Assembly (NCBI RefSeq): GCF_026586805.1 | Contig: NZ_JAPFHA010000005.1 | Coordinates: 62,001-126,000 of the forward strand | Length of the DNA: 64,000 nucleotides | Source: Niveibacterium sp. 24ML | GTDB taxonomy: Bacteria > Pseudomonadota > Gammaproteobacteria > Burkholderiales > Rhodocyclaceae | Direction: 5' to 3' | In this document: positions 44,661 to 53,232 of the stretch, piece by piece | Position numbering within the stretch: position 1 is the stretch's first letter | How the letters are laid out: each line of letters begins with the position of its first letter | Notes under the pieces: generated by a model | Databases searched by the model: none | What the model was told of the DNA's origin: nothing | Seen by the model: only the letters and a program-made list of their open reading frames with translations | Made by a program: the position numbers and the translations under genes

Positions 44661-46082
44661 ATGGGAGCAAGTGGGGCGTTCTTCGACGAAATGAGCGGGG
44701 CTGACGGTACGACCCGTCCGCACTACGCGGCTTTCGAGCGCTGGTTGAACAGTACGGCGCCCGAGCGCATCGAGCGCAAGCGCGTGCAGGCCGACGCGCT
44801 GTTCCGGCGCGCGGGCATCACCTTCGCCGTGTATGGCGAAGCAGCGGGTACCGAACGGCTGATTCCGTTCGACATGATTCCGCGCATCATCCCGGCGGAC
44901 GAGTGGACACAGCTCTCGGCCGGCTTGCGGCAGCGGATCCGCACCCTCAACGCCTTCCTGCACGACATCTACCACGATCAGGAAATCCTCAAGGCCGGCA
45001 TCATCCCGGCCGAACAGGTGCTCAAGAACGCCCAGTACCGCCCCGAGATGCACGGCGTGGATGTGGCCGGTGGCATCTACTCGCACATTTCCGGCGTTGA
45101 TATCGTGCGTGCCGGCGCCGGCGAGTTCTACGTGCTCGAAGACAACCTGCGCGTGCCCTCCGGCGTGTCCTACATGATCGAAGACCGCCGCATGATGATG
45201 CGGCTCTTCCCGGACGTTTTCGCCAAGCACCGTGTCGCACCCGTCGAGCACTATCCCGATCTGCTGCTCGATACCTTGCGGACGGTGGCGCCCAACGGCG
45301 TGCTTGACCCGACCGTCGTCCTGCTGACGCCGGGCAGTTACAACAGCGCCTACTTCGAGCACGCCTTCCTTGCCCAGCAGATGGGGATCGAACTGGTTGA
45401 AGGGCGTGATCTGTTCGTCACCAATGAAGGCGTGTTCATGAGCACGACCCGCGGACGCCGCCGGGTCGACGTGATCTACCGCCGCATCGATGACGACTTC
45501 CTCGATCCGCAGGCCTTCCGCAAGGATTCGATGCTCGGCGTGCCCGGCCTGTTTGCCGCCTACCGCGCCGGCAAAGTGACGCTTGCCAACGCCATCGGCA
45601 CCGGCGTGGCCGACGACAAGTCGATCTACCCCTATGTGCCCGACATGGTGCGCTTCTACCTTGGCGAGAAGCCGCTGCTCAACAACGTGCCGACCTACAT
45701 GTTGCGCAAGCCGGAGGATCTGGCCTACACGCTGGAGCACCTGCCCGAGCTGGTGGTCAAGGAAGTCCACGGCGCCGGCGGCTACGGCATGCTGGTCGGG
45801 CCCGCCTCGACCAAGGCCGAGATCGAAGCCTTCCGCGCCCGCATCATCGCCGAGCCGGAAAAGTACATTGCGCAGCCCACGCTGGCGCTGTCGACCTGCC
45901 CCACCTTCGTTGACTCGGGCGTTGCGCCGCGCCACCTCGATCTGCGGCCGTTCGTGCTTTCTGGCAGCGAGGTTCACTTCGTGCCCGGCGGCCTCACGCG
46001 GGTCGCGCTCAAGGCCGGTTCGCTGGTGGTGAACTCCTCGCAGGGCGGGGGTACCAAAGACACCTGGGTTCTGGAGTCCTGA
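44661..46082 (+). CDS. circularly permuted ATP-grasp protein
   Basis: A 473-aa protein of the CP_ATPgrasp family (DUF404/407). Recognisable segments are FDEMSGADGTTRPHYAAFERWL, DVAGGIYSHISGVDIVRAGAGE, VLEDNLRVPSGVSYM and VVKEVHGAGGYGMLVGPAS. GGAGG lies 6 nt upstream of the ATG. Together with the alpha-E gene (starting 1 nt after its stop) and the Anbu gene, it belongs to a conserved locus thought to make a small peptide-like product by ATP-dependent ligation; the product is unknown. Confidence 0.92.
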   Translation: MGASGAFFDEMSGADGTTRPHYAAFERWLNSTAPERIERKRVQADALFRRAGITFAVYGEAAGTERLIPFDMIPRIIPADEWTQLSAGLRQRIRTLNAFLHDIYHDQEILKAGIIPAEQVLKNAQYRPEMHGVDVAGGIYSHISGVDIVRAGAGEFYVLEDNLRVPSGVSYMIEDRRMMMRLFPDVFAKHRVAPVEHYPDLLLDTLRTVAPNGVLDPTVVLLTPGSYNSAYFEHAFLAQQMGIELVEGRDLFVTNEGVFMSTTRGRRRVDVIYRRIDDDFLDPQAFRKDSMLGVPGLFAAYRAGKVTLANAIGTGVADDKSIYPYVPDMVRFYLGEKPLLNNVPTYMLRKPEDLAYTLEHLPELVVKEVHGAGGYGMLVGPASTKAEIEAFRARIIAEPEKYIAQPTLALSTCPTFVDSGVAPRHLDLRPFVLSGSEVHFVPGGLTRVALKAGSLVVNSSQGGGTKDTWVLES

Positions 46083-46083
46083 C

Positions 46084-47031
46084 ATGCTGTCCCGCACCGC
46101 AGACAACCTCTACTGGATGGCGCGCTACATGGAGCGCGCCGAGAACCTCGCGCGCGTGCTCGATGTGCACCACCGCCTCTCGCTGCTGCCGCAAAGCGCC
46201 GGCGAGATCGAGCGGCAGTGGACCGCCACACTCGACATCATGGGCATGCTCGGCAGCTTCCGTGAGCGCGAGCTTGCCGTGTCCACCGACACGGTAATGC
46301 ACTTCATGATGTTCGATCGCGACAATCCGTCGAGCATCGTTTCCTGCCTGCGTGCCGCGCGCGAAAACGCGCATACCGTACGCGGCACGCTGACATCCGA
46401 ACTGTGGGAGGCGATCAACGCCACCTGGCTCAAGCTCAACGATTTCGCGCCCGCACGCCTGGCCGAAACCGGGCCGACCGAGTTCTTCGACTGGGTCAAG
46501 CACCGCTCGCACCTCTCACGCGGCGTGACGGTGGGCACCATGTTGCGGGACGAAGCCTTCCACTTTACCCGCCTTGGTACCTACATCGAGCGCGCCGACA
46601 ATACCTTGCGCATTCTCGATGTGAAGTACCACCTGCTGCTGGGCGCGCACGCGCCCAACGACAGCGCCGTCGATTACTACCAGTGGAGCGCGCTGCTGCA
46701 CTCGGTATCCGCCTTCGAGATCTACCGTCGCGTCTATCGCGACCAGATCACGCCGACCCGCGTCGCCGAGCTGCTGCTGCTGCGGCCCGACATGCCGCGC
46801 TCGCTGGCTTACTGCATGCGCGAGGTCTACGGCCTGCTGCAGGCGGTGGCCAACGGGCGTTCGTCCGAAACGCAAAGGCGCGCAGGCGAACTGGAGGCGA
46901 GCCTGCGCTTTGGCCGCGTCGAGGAACTGATTGCCGACGGGCTGCACGAATACCTCGATACCGCGCTCAACCGCATTCTCGATCTCGGCCAGCGCATCTC
47001 GAACGACTTTCTCGTCCCGGTCACCACCTGA
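46084..47031 (+). CDS. alpha-E domain protein (DUF403)
   Basis: A 315-aa mostly helical protein. It starts MLSRTADNLYWMARYMERAE and contains FYPxxERADNTLRILDVKYH-like TYIERADNTLRILDVKYH and a repeated RRAGELEASLRFG region, diagnostic of alpha-E. It is almost always encoded beside the circularly permuted ATP-grasp protein, as here. No enzymatic residues known. The next small ORF begins 12 nt after its stop with a strong Shine-Dalgarno sequence. Confidence 0.92.
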   Translation: MLSRTADNLYWMARYMERAENLARVLDVHHRLSLLPQSAGEIERQWTATLDIMGMLGSFRERELAVSTDTVMHFMMFDRDNPSSIVSCLRAARENAHTVRGTLTSELWEAINATWLKLNDFAPARLAETGPTEFFDWVKHRSHLSRGVTVGTMLRDEAFHFTRLGTYIERADNTLRILDVKYHLLLGAHAPNDSAVDYYQWSALLHSVSAFEIYRRVYRDQITPTRVAELLLLRPDMPRSLAYCMREVYGLLQAVANGRSSETQRRAGELEASLRFGRVEELIADGLHEYLDTALNRILDLGQRISNDFLVPVTT

Positions 47032-47042
47032 GGAGGCATGTC

Positions 47043-47222
47043 ATGAACGATTCTCGTCCGCTGACCCCAACCGCGCCCTCAAGCGTCCAGGCTGCGCCGC
47101 TGCTCGCGCTGTGGCGCGATCGCCTCGAAGATACGCCGGTCGGCTTGCAGTCCGAGGCGGTTCGATTTGCACCCGAGCCCTGGCAGGTGACCCCCGCCGA
47201 ACGCGACGCCTTGCCGGGTTGA
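47043..47222 (+). CDS. 59-aa hypothetical protein in the Anbu locus
   Basis: A short ORF, MNDSRPLTPTAPSSVQAAPL, with GAGGAGG at 47030-47036, 7 nt before the ATG, which is a near-perfect ribosome binding site. It is Pro/Ala-rich and has no signal peptide or cysteine. It occupies the place where related loci usually have a transglutaminase-like gene, but shows no similarity to one. Could be a small partner or a substrate-like peptide of the neighbouring enzymes; this is speculation. Confidence 0.5.
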   Translation: MNDSRPLTPTAPSSVQAAPLLALWRDRLEDTPVGLQSEAVRFAPEPWQVTPAERDALPG

Positions 47223-47325
47223 TCCACGCGCGCGGCGGCCCCATCGGGCCGCCGCGCAGATGCTGCTGGCCGCAGGGCGCCAACGCGGCGACAATGCCGC
47301 ATTTCCTCGACTCACCCCCGTATCC

Positions 47326-48081
47326 ATGACTTACTGCGTCGGCATGCTTCTCGACGCTGGCATCGTGTGCCTTTCCGATTCGCGCACCAATGCCGGCGTT
47401 GACCACATCAATTCCTTCCGCAAGCTCAACGTCTTCGAGCGTCCGGGGGAACGGGTCATGGTCCTGATGACGGCCGGCAACCTGGCCATCACGCAGTCCA
47501 TCGTCACGATGCTCAACGAGCGCCTCGCCAGCACCGAAGGCAACAGCCTGTGGAGCGTGCCCAATCTCTTCGAAGCCGCCCGTCATGTCGGCGAGACGAT
47601 CCGCGAAGTGCACCGGCGCGATGCCGAATCGCTGCAGGCCTTCGGCATCGACTTCTCTGCCAGCCTGATCCTCGCCGGGCAGATCCGCGGTGAGCGGCCG
47701 CGCCTTTTCAGCATCTACGCCGCCGGCAACTTCATCGAAGCCACGCCCGAAACGCCCTACTTCCAGATCGGTGAATCCAAGTACGGCAAGCCGATCATCG
47801 ACCGGGTCATCAACCGCAGCACGACGCTCGACGAAGCGACCAAGTGCGCATTGATCTCGATGGACTCGACGATCCGCTCCAACCTCTCGGTCGGGCTGCC
47901 GCTCGATCTTGCGCTGATCCGCACCGACGAATGCCGCATCGCCATGCACCACTCGATCGACCAGCGCGACCCCTACTTCAGCATCGTCCGCAGCGAATGG
48001 GGCCAGGCCTTGCGTGATGCCTTCAACGCCTTGCCAAACCCTGACTGGTTGCGCAAGCCGGGCGCGACGAATCCGTCCTGA
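47326..48081 (+). CDS. Anbu: proteasome-type (HslV-like) protease
   Basis: A 251-aa Ntn-hydrolase. After Met removal the nucleophile would be Thr2 (MTYCVGMLLDAGIVCLSDSR), followed by the conserved TNAGVD and SFRKLNVFE. Other segments, MTAGNLAITQS and FGIDFSASLILAGQI, match the bacterial Anbu (betaproteobacterial proteasome homologue) family. Anbu forms an oligomeric threonine protease of unclear role, usually in operon with ATP-grasp, alpha-E and transglutaminase-like genes; here the last is absent. Confidence 0.93.
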   Translation: MTYCVGMLLDAGIVCLSDSRTNAGVDHINSFRKLNVFERPGERVMVLMTAGNLAITQSIVTMLNERLASTEGNSLWSVPNLFEAARHVGETIREVHRRDAESLQAFGIDFSASLILAGQIRGERPRLFSIYAAGNFIEATPETPYFQIGESKYGKPIIDRVINRSTTLDEATKCALISMDSTIRSNLSVGLPLDLALIRTDECRIAMHHSIDQRDPYFSIVRSEWGQALRDAFNALPNPDWLRKPGATNPS

Positions 48082-48255
48082 GCCTGTCGCCACCGGGCGA
48101 CGCCGCGGGCGGGCGACCGTCGCAGGTGCCTGCTTAGGCCACTGATTAGCAAGGCATTCGCTTTCGGTGGAAAGCGTGATGTAGCCGGAAAAGTGTCACG
48201 GATTCACGACGCTCGTGAAGGCTATAGTCACCGTTCCCTCCAACGGACTGCGCCC

Positions 48256-48738
48256 ATGTCATCGCGCTCGAAATCCAGGCATCACGACCAGGTCGAGATC
48301 GGGCGCGTCCGTCGCGTCGTCCGCTTTGGTTTCATCGAGTGGGACTGGCTCTCGTCGATCAAGCTGCCGGTTGGCACGCGGGTCCGGGTGATTGGCGGCA
48401 AGGGTTACGGCGGGCGCACCTTCTGCACTGCCTTGCGCGAAAAAGGCATCTGCGCGGACTGGCGCGTGCCGCGCGATCATGGCCTCCCCGGCTTCCATCG
48501 CAACGCCGTGGTGCTGGTCGGCCGCGTGCCGGAGATCGAGCACGCGCGCGGCCTGCTGCTCAGCGCGGGGGTTAGCGGCAAGGCGATCGAGGCGCTCGCG
48601 ATCCGTATCAGCGAACTGGAGCTGGGCGAGTTCATTACCCTGCGTGGTTTCAGCGCCCACTTCACGCTGATCGCCAAGGCCGCACCCAAGCCCTTACCGA
48701 TTTCAAGCGGTCAGACCACCGAGGCGCACGGCGCCTGA
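48256..48738 (+). CDS. hypothetical protein, basic and beta-rich
   Basis: A 160-aa protein with a basic N-terminus (SSRSKSRHHDQVEIGRVRR) followed by a compact domain containing FGFIEWDWLSSIKLPVGTRVRV and GGKGYGGRTFC. No family was recognised. The start is the ATG at 48256; an in-frame GTG at 48193 would add 21 residues. It lies 174 bp after Anbu on the same strand but with an own leader, so co-transcription is unclear. Confidence 0.6.
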   Translation: MSSRSKSRHHDQVEIGRVRRVVRFGFIEWDWLSSIKLPVGTRVRVIGGKGYGGRTFCTALREKGICADWRVPRDHGLPGFHRNAVVLVGRVPEIEHARGLLLSAGVSGKAIEALAIRISELELGEFITLRGFSAHFTLIAKAAPKPLPISSGQTTEAHGA

Positions 48739-48765
48739 ACCCCGCTGCCCCGTTGCGGCCTCCGC

Positions 48766-49308
48766 CTACGGGCTTGGGGCCGGCGCGGCAAGCGCCGCAG
48801 GCTTGCTGGCCTGGGTGGGGTCGTAGCCGAAGCGCCACGCCGCGTAGCCGCTGACCGTCAGCGGTACTAGCGGTGCGCCGGCGCCCGGTGGGGTCGGGGC
48901 GCCCACCATTGCTGGCCCGAGTGTGCGTTTCGGCGTGCGCATCGGTTCGCCGGGGGCGATGACCGCCACCCCCATGATGCCGCCGCCCGGTGCCGGTATC
49001 GGCGCCCATTCCGCGCGGCCGGTCAGCGGGTTGCGCGGAATGCGGCGCAGATGGCGCACGGTGTGCGGGAAGCGCGGGTCCTGCAGCAGATGTCGCAGCT
49101 CGCGCGGGTAGGTCGGCGCGCCCTTGGGGCTGGCTTCGTAGTAGCGCTTGAAGGCGCGGCTCAGTTCATCGCCTTGCGCTTGCAGTTCCGCCTCCTGGCT
49201 GCGCTGGGCCACGGTGGCGGCCAGTTCCATCGTCTTTGCCGATACCGCGCCAAGTATCGCCAGCAGGATCAGCAGGCCGATGTAGCTGAAGCCGCGCTGC
49301 TGCTTCAT
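48766..49308 (-). CDS. pseudopilin-like protein, last gene of T2SS-like operon
   Basis: A 180-aa protein with a prepilin-like start MKQQRGFSYIGLLILLAIL. The peptidase cleavage site (G then F) and the hydrophobic helix are intact, but position 5 of the mature protein is Gly, not Glu. A helical segment to about residue 60 is followed by a Pro-rich and beta-containing region, including WAPIPAPGGGIMGVAV. It is the third pseudopilin of the operon; its start overlaps the stop of the preceding one (ATGA). A minor pseudopilin role at the tip is inferred. Confidence 0.8.
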   Translation of the reverse strand: MKQQRGFSYIGLLILLAILGAVSAKTMELAATVAQRSQEAELQAQGDELSRAFKRYYEASPKGAPTYPRELRHLLQDPRFPHTVRHLRRIPRNPLTGRAEWAPIPAPGGGIMGVAVIAPGEPMRTPKRTLGPAMVGAPTPPGAGAPLVPLTVSGYAAWRFGYDPTQASKPAALAAPAPSP

Positions 49309-49679
49309 AGCTCGGAGAAGGCCCGTCCATCGCGGGTGGCGCCGCTGGCGCTGCTGTGCAGATCGTAGACGCCGCCGTGGCGCCCGCCTGGCGGGGCAAC
49401 CAGTGTCCACGCGTTATTGCTCTCGCGCACCGGGTCGTAGGGCAGGTCGCGCAGGTAGCGCCGCTCGACCAGCGCCTCGAGTGATTCGGGGTAGCGGCCG
49501 CGGTCGGCGAGATGCTTGTCGATGGCGTCGCGGGTGGTGCGCAGGTTCTCCACCAGCACCCGCTCCCGCGCCAGCTCGGCACTGCCGAAATAGCGCGGCA
49601 AGGCCAGCGTGAGCAGCAACGCCACGATGGCCAGCACCACCAGCAGTTCGATCAGTGTGAAGCCTTGCTTGCGCGCCAT
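49305..49679 (-). CDS. type II secretion pseudopilin (GspG/H-like)
   Basis: A 124-aa pseudopilin beginning MARKQGFTLIELLVVLAIVA, with cleavage before F, Glu at mature position 5 and a long hydrophobic helix. The soluble part is a small alpha/beta domain (AIDKHLADRGRYPESLEAL and YLRDLPYDPV), which is GspG-like in layout. The start at 49679 follows the upstream stop by 2 nt; an alternative ATG at 49688 overlaps it. It shares an ATGA overlap with the following gene. Confidence 0.87.
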   Translation of the reverse strand: MARKQGFTLIELLVVLAIVALLLTLALPRYFGSAELARERVLVENLRTTRDAIDKHLADRGRYPESLEALVERRYLRDLPYDPVRESNNAWTLVAPPGGRHGGVYDLHSSASGATRDGRAFSEL

Positions 49680-49681
49680 GC

Positions 49682-50158
49682 TTACCATTCCGAGTAGGGC
49701 GTACCGTCGAGGCCGATGCCGGGCGACTGCGAAAACACGTCGAACACATCTTCACCGGCGCGCGGATGATCGGGCCCGCTCGCGTAGCTGCGGGTTGCCC
49801 AGGTGGCGGCTGGTTCGGCGTAGCTGTCGGGGTTGGTCGGGTCACGCGGGATGCGGCGCAGGAAGTAGATCTTGCCGCCCTTGGGCGTCTTGATGTCGGG
49901 CACGCCCTGCACCAGCACGTCGAGTGTCGGTGGATAGCCCGAAGCGCCGGCGCGCGGTGCGATGCGGCCATCGTCGCTGGCCTGTTTGTAGGCGTCGATC
50001 GCGTTGCGCAGCGTGCGCAGCGCGCTGCGCAGTTCGGCCTCGCGCGCGCGCTGCAGCGAGAGCTCGGCCACCGGCATCACCAGCGCGGCGAGCAGCGCCA
50101 TGATGGCGAGCGTCACCAGCAACTCGATCAGCGTGAAGCCGGCCGTGCGGGCTTTCAT
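49682..50158 (-). CDS. type II secretion pseudopilin (GspG-like)
   Basis: A 158-aa pseudopilin with a canonical start MKARTAGFTLIELLVTLAIM (cleavage GF, Glu5). The soluble part contains AIDAYKQASDDGRI and FLRRIPRDPTNPDSYAEP, which is the PxxP calcium-loop type of GspG-like proteins. It overlaps the secretin stop by 4 nt. It is the first of three consecutive pseudopilins after the secretin gene. Confidence 0.9.
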   Translation of the reverse strand: MKARTAGFTLIELLVTLAIMALLAALVMPVAELSLQRAREAELRSALRTLRNAIDAYKQASDDGRIAPRAGASGYPPTLDVLVQGVPDIKTPKGGKIYFLRRIPRDPTNPDSYAEPAATWATRSYASGPDHPRAGEDVFDVFSQSPGIGLDGTPYSEW

Positions 50159-52203
50159 CGTGCCGCTGCACCTTCACCGACAAGCGCGAAGCGGTACTCG
50201 CGCGCCGCCACGGCGGGTAGTTCGGCGGCGCTGGCGGGGGGCACGGCAAGCTGCGTGGCGCTACGCAGCGCAAGGCGGCCATCGCCATTGCGCGCAGCCG
50301 GCGCGACGGGTGTGGCGGGGGCTGGTGCTGGTGCCGCGGGCGCGGCCGTGGGGGCCGCTTGCGTGGCGGGTTGCGCCGGTTGTGTGGCGGCCGGGGCGCT
50401 GGGCGGCGGTGGCGGCACCACGCTGGCGCCGCTTGCCGGCGGCGGAATCTCGCCCAGGCTCAGCGCCTTGAGGCTGGCCTCGGTGCCGGCTTCGAACTCG
50501 GCATCGCGCGCCGCGGGCCGCTGTGCCGGGCGCACGATGCGCGGCGTGATCGAGAGCACCACTTCCGATTGGCGCGATTCGTCGGTCTGCGAGCCGAACA
50601 GCCGGCTCATGCCGGGAATGTCGCCAAGGCCCGGAATCCGCACGCCGCCGCTGCTCTGGCTATCGTCGATGAGGCCGGCGAGCACCTGGTTCTCACCATC
50701 GTGCAGGCGCAGCATGGTGTCAGCGTTGCGGGTGCCGAGCTGGTATAGCACGGTGCCGTCTTTCTGCTGGGTGCGGTCGATGATGTTGCTGACCTCCAGC
50801 GCCATCTTGATCGTGACTTCGCCATCGGGCGAGACGGTCGGTTCCACTTCGAGCTTGAGCCCTACGTCGAGGTAAGACACCGAACCGGCAACAAACCCGG
50901 TCGAGGTGGTGGTGTTGGTGACGCTGGGCACCTTCTGGCCGACCACGATCTTGGCCTTCTCGCGGTTGAGCACGCGGATGCGCGGATTGGCCAGCACGCG
51001 CACGTCCGACACGGTGCGGTTGGCGTTGATCGAGAGCGGGTCGATTGCCACGCCGATATCGCCGGTGCCCAGGTCGAGCAGATCCTTGAGCGTGAGCGAC
51101 TTGCCGTTCGAGGCCAGCGGCGTCAGCGTCGCGCGGCCCGGATACTCGATGCCGAGTTTGAGGAATCGCGTGCGCTGTACTTCGAGGATCTCCACTTCGA
51201 GCATCACCTCGGGCGGCGCCTGGTCGTGCAGCAGGATCAGGCGTTCGGCCATGCGTAGCGCTTCGGGCGTGTCGCGCACGATCAGCATGTTCTGCTTTTC
51301 GTCCACCACCACATCGCGGGTTTTCAGGATCGTGCGCAGCGTGTTGGCCACGTTCTTCGCGTCGCCGTTGGCGAGCATGAAGGTCTTCACCGCAAGCGCC
51401 TGGTAGTCGCGCAGCTTCTGCGTGGTGGCCGGGTAGATCAGCACCGAGCTGGCGTCGAGCACCCGCTGTTCGAGCTGGTTGGTCAGCAGTGTCAGCGCGA
51501 GCGCGTTGGCCACGGTGCTGTTGCGCAGGAAGATCGTGGTGCGCTGGTCGCCGCGCACTTCGCGGTCGAGCACGAAGTTCAGGCCCGATGCGCGCGAGAT
51601 CACCTCGAACACCTGGTTCAGTTGCGCGTCGCGGAACTCGATCGAGATCGGCTTGCGGAAGGCTTCCGAGAGCCGCTGCTCGCTCGCGCCGCGCGGCTGT
51701 GCACGGCGCTGCTCGATCTGGCCGTTCAGCTCCACCGCCGCCGGGTAGGCGGGGTTCTCGCTCAGCACGATGCGCAGCCGCGCCTGGGCACCATCCAGAT
51801 CGCCCTGCGAGTACGCGCTCTGCGCTTCGGCAAGGTACTGCGCATGGCGGTTGTCGCGCTCCATCGCGCGCAGGCCGCGGATCGCGCGGGCGTTGTTCTC
51901 GTCGGCACGCAGCACGCGCATGAAGATCGGCGTTGCTTCGCCGCTGCGCCCGCCGGCCTGCGCCCGTTCGGCTTCGGCGAGCCACAGTGCCACCGCCTGA
52001 TCGCGCGCCTTCAGGTAGCTCAGGCGGTATTCGGCGTTGTTCGGATCGGCGGCGATCGCGGCGCGGTATTGCTCCAGCGCGGCTTCGTACTGCTTCTGCT
52101 CGCTCAGCTCGATGCCGGCGCGAAACGCCTTCTGGCCGGCGCAGCCGGTCAGCAGTAAAGCCGCGAGCAAGGCGCTTGCGGCAAGACGGGGGAATCTAGT
52201 CAT
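50155..52203 (-). CDS. secretin (GspD/MshL-like) lipoprotein
   Basis: A 682-aa outer-membrane secretin. Lipobox LLTGC gives an acylated N-terminus; TPR-like helices (about 25-155) follow, including AALEQYRAAIAADPNNAEY. N-domains (about 185-330, LNQVFEVISRASGLNFVLDR, FMLANGDAKNVANTLRTIL) precede the secretin barrel (about 370-560; VLANPRIRVLNREKAKIVVG, SVSYLDVGLKLEVEP, GLIDDS and VVLSITPRIV). A Pro/Ala-rich tail ends the protein. It forms the exit pore for folded proteins. It overlaps the preceding gene by 8 nt. Confidence 0.93.
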   Translation of the reverse strand: MTRFPRLAASALLAALLLTGCAGQKAFRAGIELSEQKQYEAALEQYRAAIAADPNNAEYRLSYLKARDQAVALWLAEAERAQAGGRSGEATPIFMRVLRADENNARAIRGLRAMERDNRHAQYLAEAQSAYSQGDLDGAQARLRIVLSENPAYPAAVELNGQIEQRRAQPRGASEQRLSEAFRKPISIEFRDAQLNQVFEVISRASGLNFVLDREVRGDQRTTIFLRNSTVANALALTLLTNQLEQRVLDASSVLIYPATTQKLRDYQALAVKTFMLANGDAKNVANTLRTILKTRDVVVDEKQNMLIVRDTPEALRMAERLILLHDQAPPEVMLEVEILEVQRTRFLKLGIEYPGRATLTPLASNGKSLTLKDLLDLGTGDIGVAIDPLSINANRTVSDVRVLANPRIRVLNREKAKIVVGQKVPSVTNTTTSTGFVAGSVSYLDVGLKLEVEPTVSPDGEVTIKMALEVSNIIDRTQQKDGTVLYQLGTRNADTMLRLHDGENQVLAGLIDDSQSSGGVRIPGLGDIPGMSRLFGSQTDESRQSEVVLSITPRIVRPAQRPAARDAEFEAGTEASLKALSLGEIPPPASGASVVPPPPPSAPAATQPAQPATQAAPTAAPAAPAPAPATPVAPAARNGDGRLALRSATQLAVPPASAAELPAVAAREYRFALVGEGAAAR

Positions 52204-52708
52204 TGAAATCGGCACCAATCGCCAGCGTCTGGCGTTGCTTGTTCGGGACATATTCAAGTTCCATCACCGGCGGGCGGATGCTGAGCACCCGCCAATCGGC
52301 ATCGAGCCGTTCGCCGGCATGGGCGATCAGGCTCGCGTCGCCCATCGCAAGAAACACTTCCCACTGCCCGCCCGCGAGCTGTTTGCCGATCACGCGGTAA
52401 GGCGGGCTCGGCGTGGCAGGTGCCGGCGGGGCAAGGGGTTCGGGTGGTGGTGGCGGGGGTGCCGGTGGCCGCACCGAGCCGAAGAAACCATCCGGGCTGC
52501 TGCCGTAGCCGCTGCGCGGGGCAATCGGGAGGATCGGCGTGTCGGGGCTCGCTGGGCTGCGTGCCGCTTGGGCCGCGGCGTGCGTGCGGGGGGCGGCTTC
52601 GACGACCGCCTGTGCCGCGCTGCCGGGGCCGCTGCGGTCCGCTATCACCAGGATCGCGAGGATCAGGAAGATCGCGGGCAGGATCAGACGACGCTGTGCC
52701 GGCTTCAT
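52196..52708 (-). CDS. GspC/PilP-like inner membrane protein
   Basis: A 170-aa bitopic protein. One membrane helix (LILPAIFLILAILVIA, residues 7-22), a Pro/Ala-rich linker (about 35-95) and a C-terminal beta domain, PYRVIGKQLAGGQWEVFLAMGDAS then LIAHAGERLDADWRV and VMELEY. This organisation is that of GspC homology-region or PilP lipoproteins that connect the inner-membrane platform to the secretin. Assignment is by context and layout. It overlaps the secretin start by 8 nt. Confidence 0.7.
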   Translation of the reverse strand: MKPAQRRLILPAIFLILAILVIADRSGPGSAAQAVVEAAPRTHAAAQAARSPASPDTPILPIAPRSGYGSSPDGFFGSVRPPAPPPPPPEPLAPPAPATPSPPYRVIGKQLAGGQWEVFLAMGDASLIAHAGERLDADWRVLSIRPPVMELEYVPNKQRQTLAIGADFND

Positions 52709-53232
52709 TCGGCGGCCTCCAGCAAGAGCACGAAGGCCAGTTGGGCTTCCACCTGATCCTGCGCTGCGCTTTCGCGCTGCAGTTCGATCTTTTCGAGCGC
52801 GAGGCCGGGGTACTGTTCAAGCAGGCTGAAGGCAAAGCGGCGGATCACAGCGGGCTGCCCGCTCACCGGCAGGCTCAGTTCAAAGCGCGAGAAGCCGGCC
52901 GCGGTGGGCGCGTTGCTGCGGTAGTCCACCCGCGTGGTCTGCAAGCCCGCATCGGCCGCGGCACGCCACAGCGCTCGCGCGACGTCGGACTTCTCGGCCT
53001 CGGGGCGCAGCACCGCACGGAAGGCGGCCAGCGGGTCTTGCGGCGCCGGCGCTGCGATTGCCGCGGGTTGCGCAATGCGTGCCTGCAACTGATCGCGCTC
53101 GCGCGCTTGCGCAGGCAGCACGAGCGCCGCGAACCAGACGATGCCGCCGAGCAGCAAGCTGCCGATCAGCAAGGGCAGCGCATGGCGCGCGAGCGCCAGT
53201 TCCAGCGCAAGGCGAAGCTGCTGCGCGCTCAT
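52705..53232 (-). CDS. PilO/GspM-like inner membrane protein
   Basis: A 175-aa protein with one N-terminal helix (about 20-38, PLLIGSLLLGGIVWFAALVL), a short coiled-coil (RERDQLQARIA) and a ferredoxin-like C-terminal domain containing FSRFELSLPVSGQPAVIRR and FSLLEQYPGLALEKIELQRE. This is the PilO/GspM architecture. It forms the platform with the PilN-like protein. Start overlaps the upstream stop by 4 nt. Confidence 0.75.
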   Translation of the reverse strand: MSAQQLRLALELALARHALPLLIGSLLLGGIVWFAALVLPAQARERDQLQARIAQPAAIAAPAPQDPLAAFRAVLRPEAEKSDVARALWRAAADAGLQTTRVDYRSNAPTAAGFSRFELSLPVSGQPAVIRRFAFSLLEQYPGLALEKIELQRESAAQDQVEAQLAFVLLLEAAE

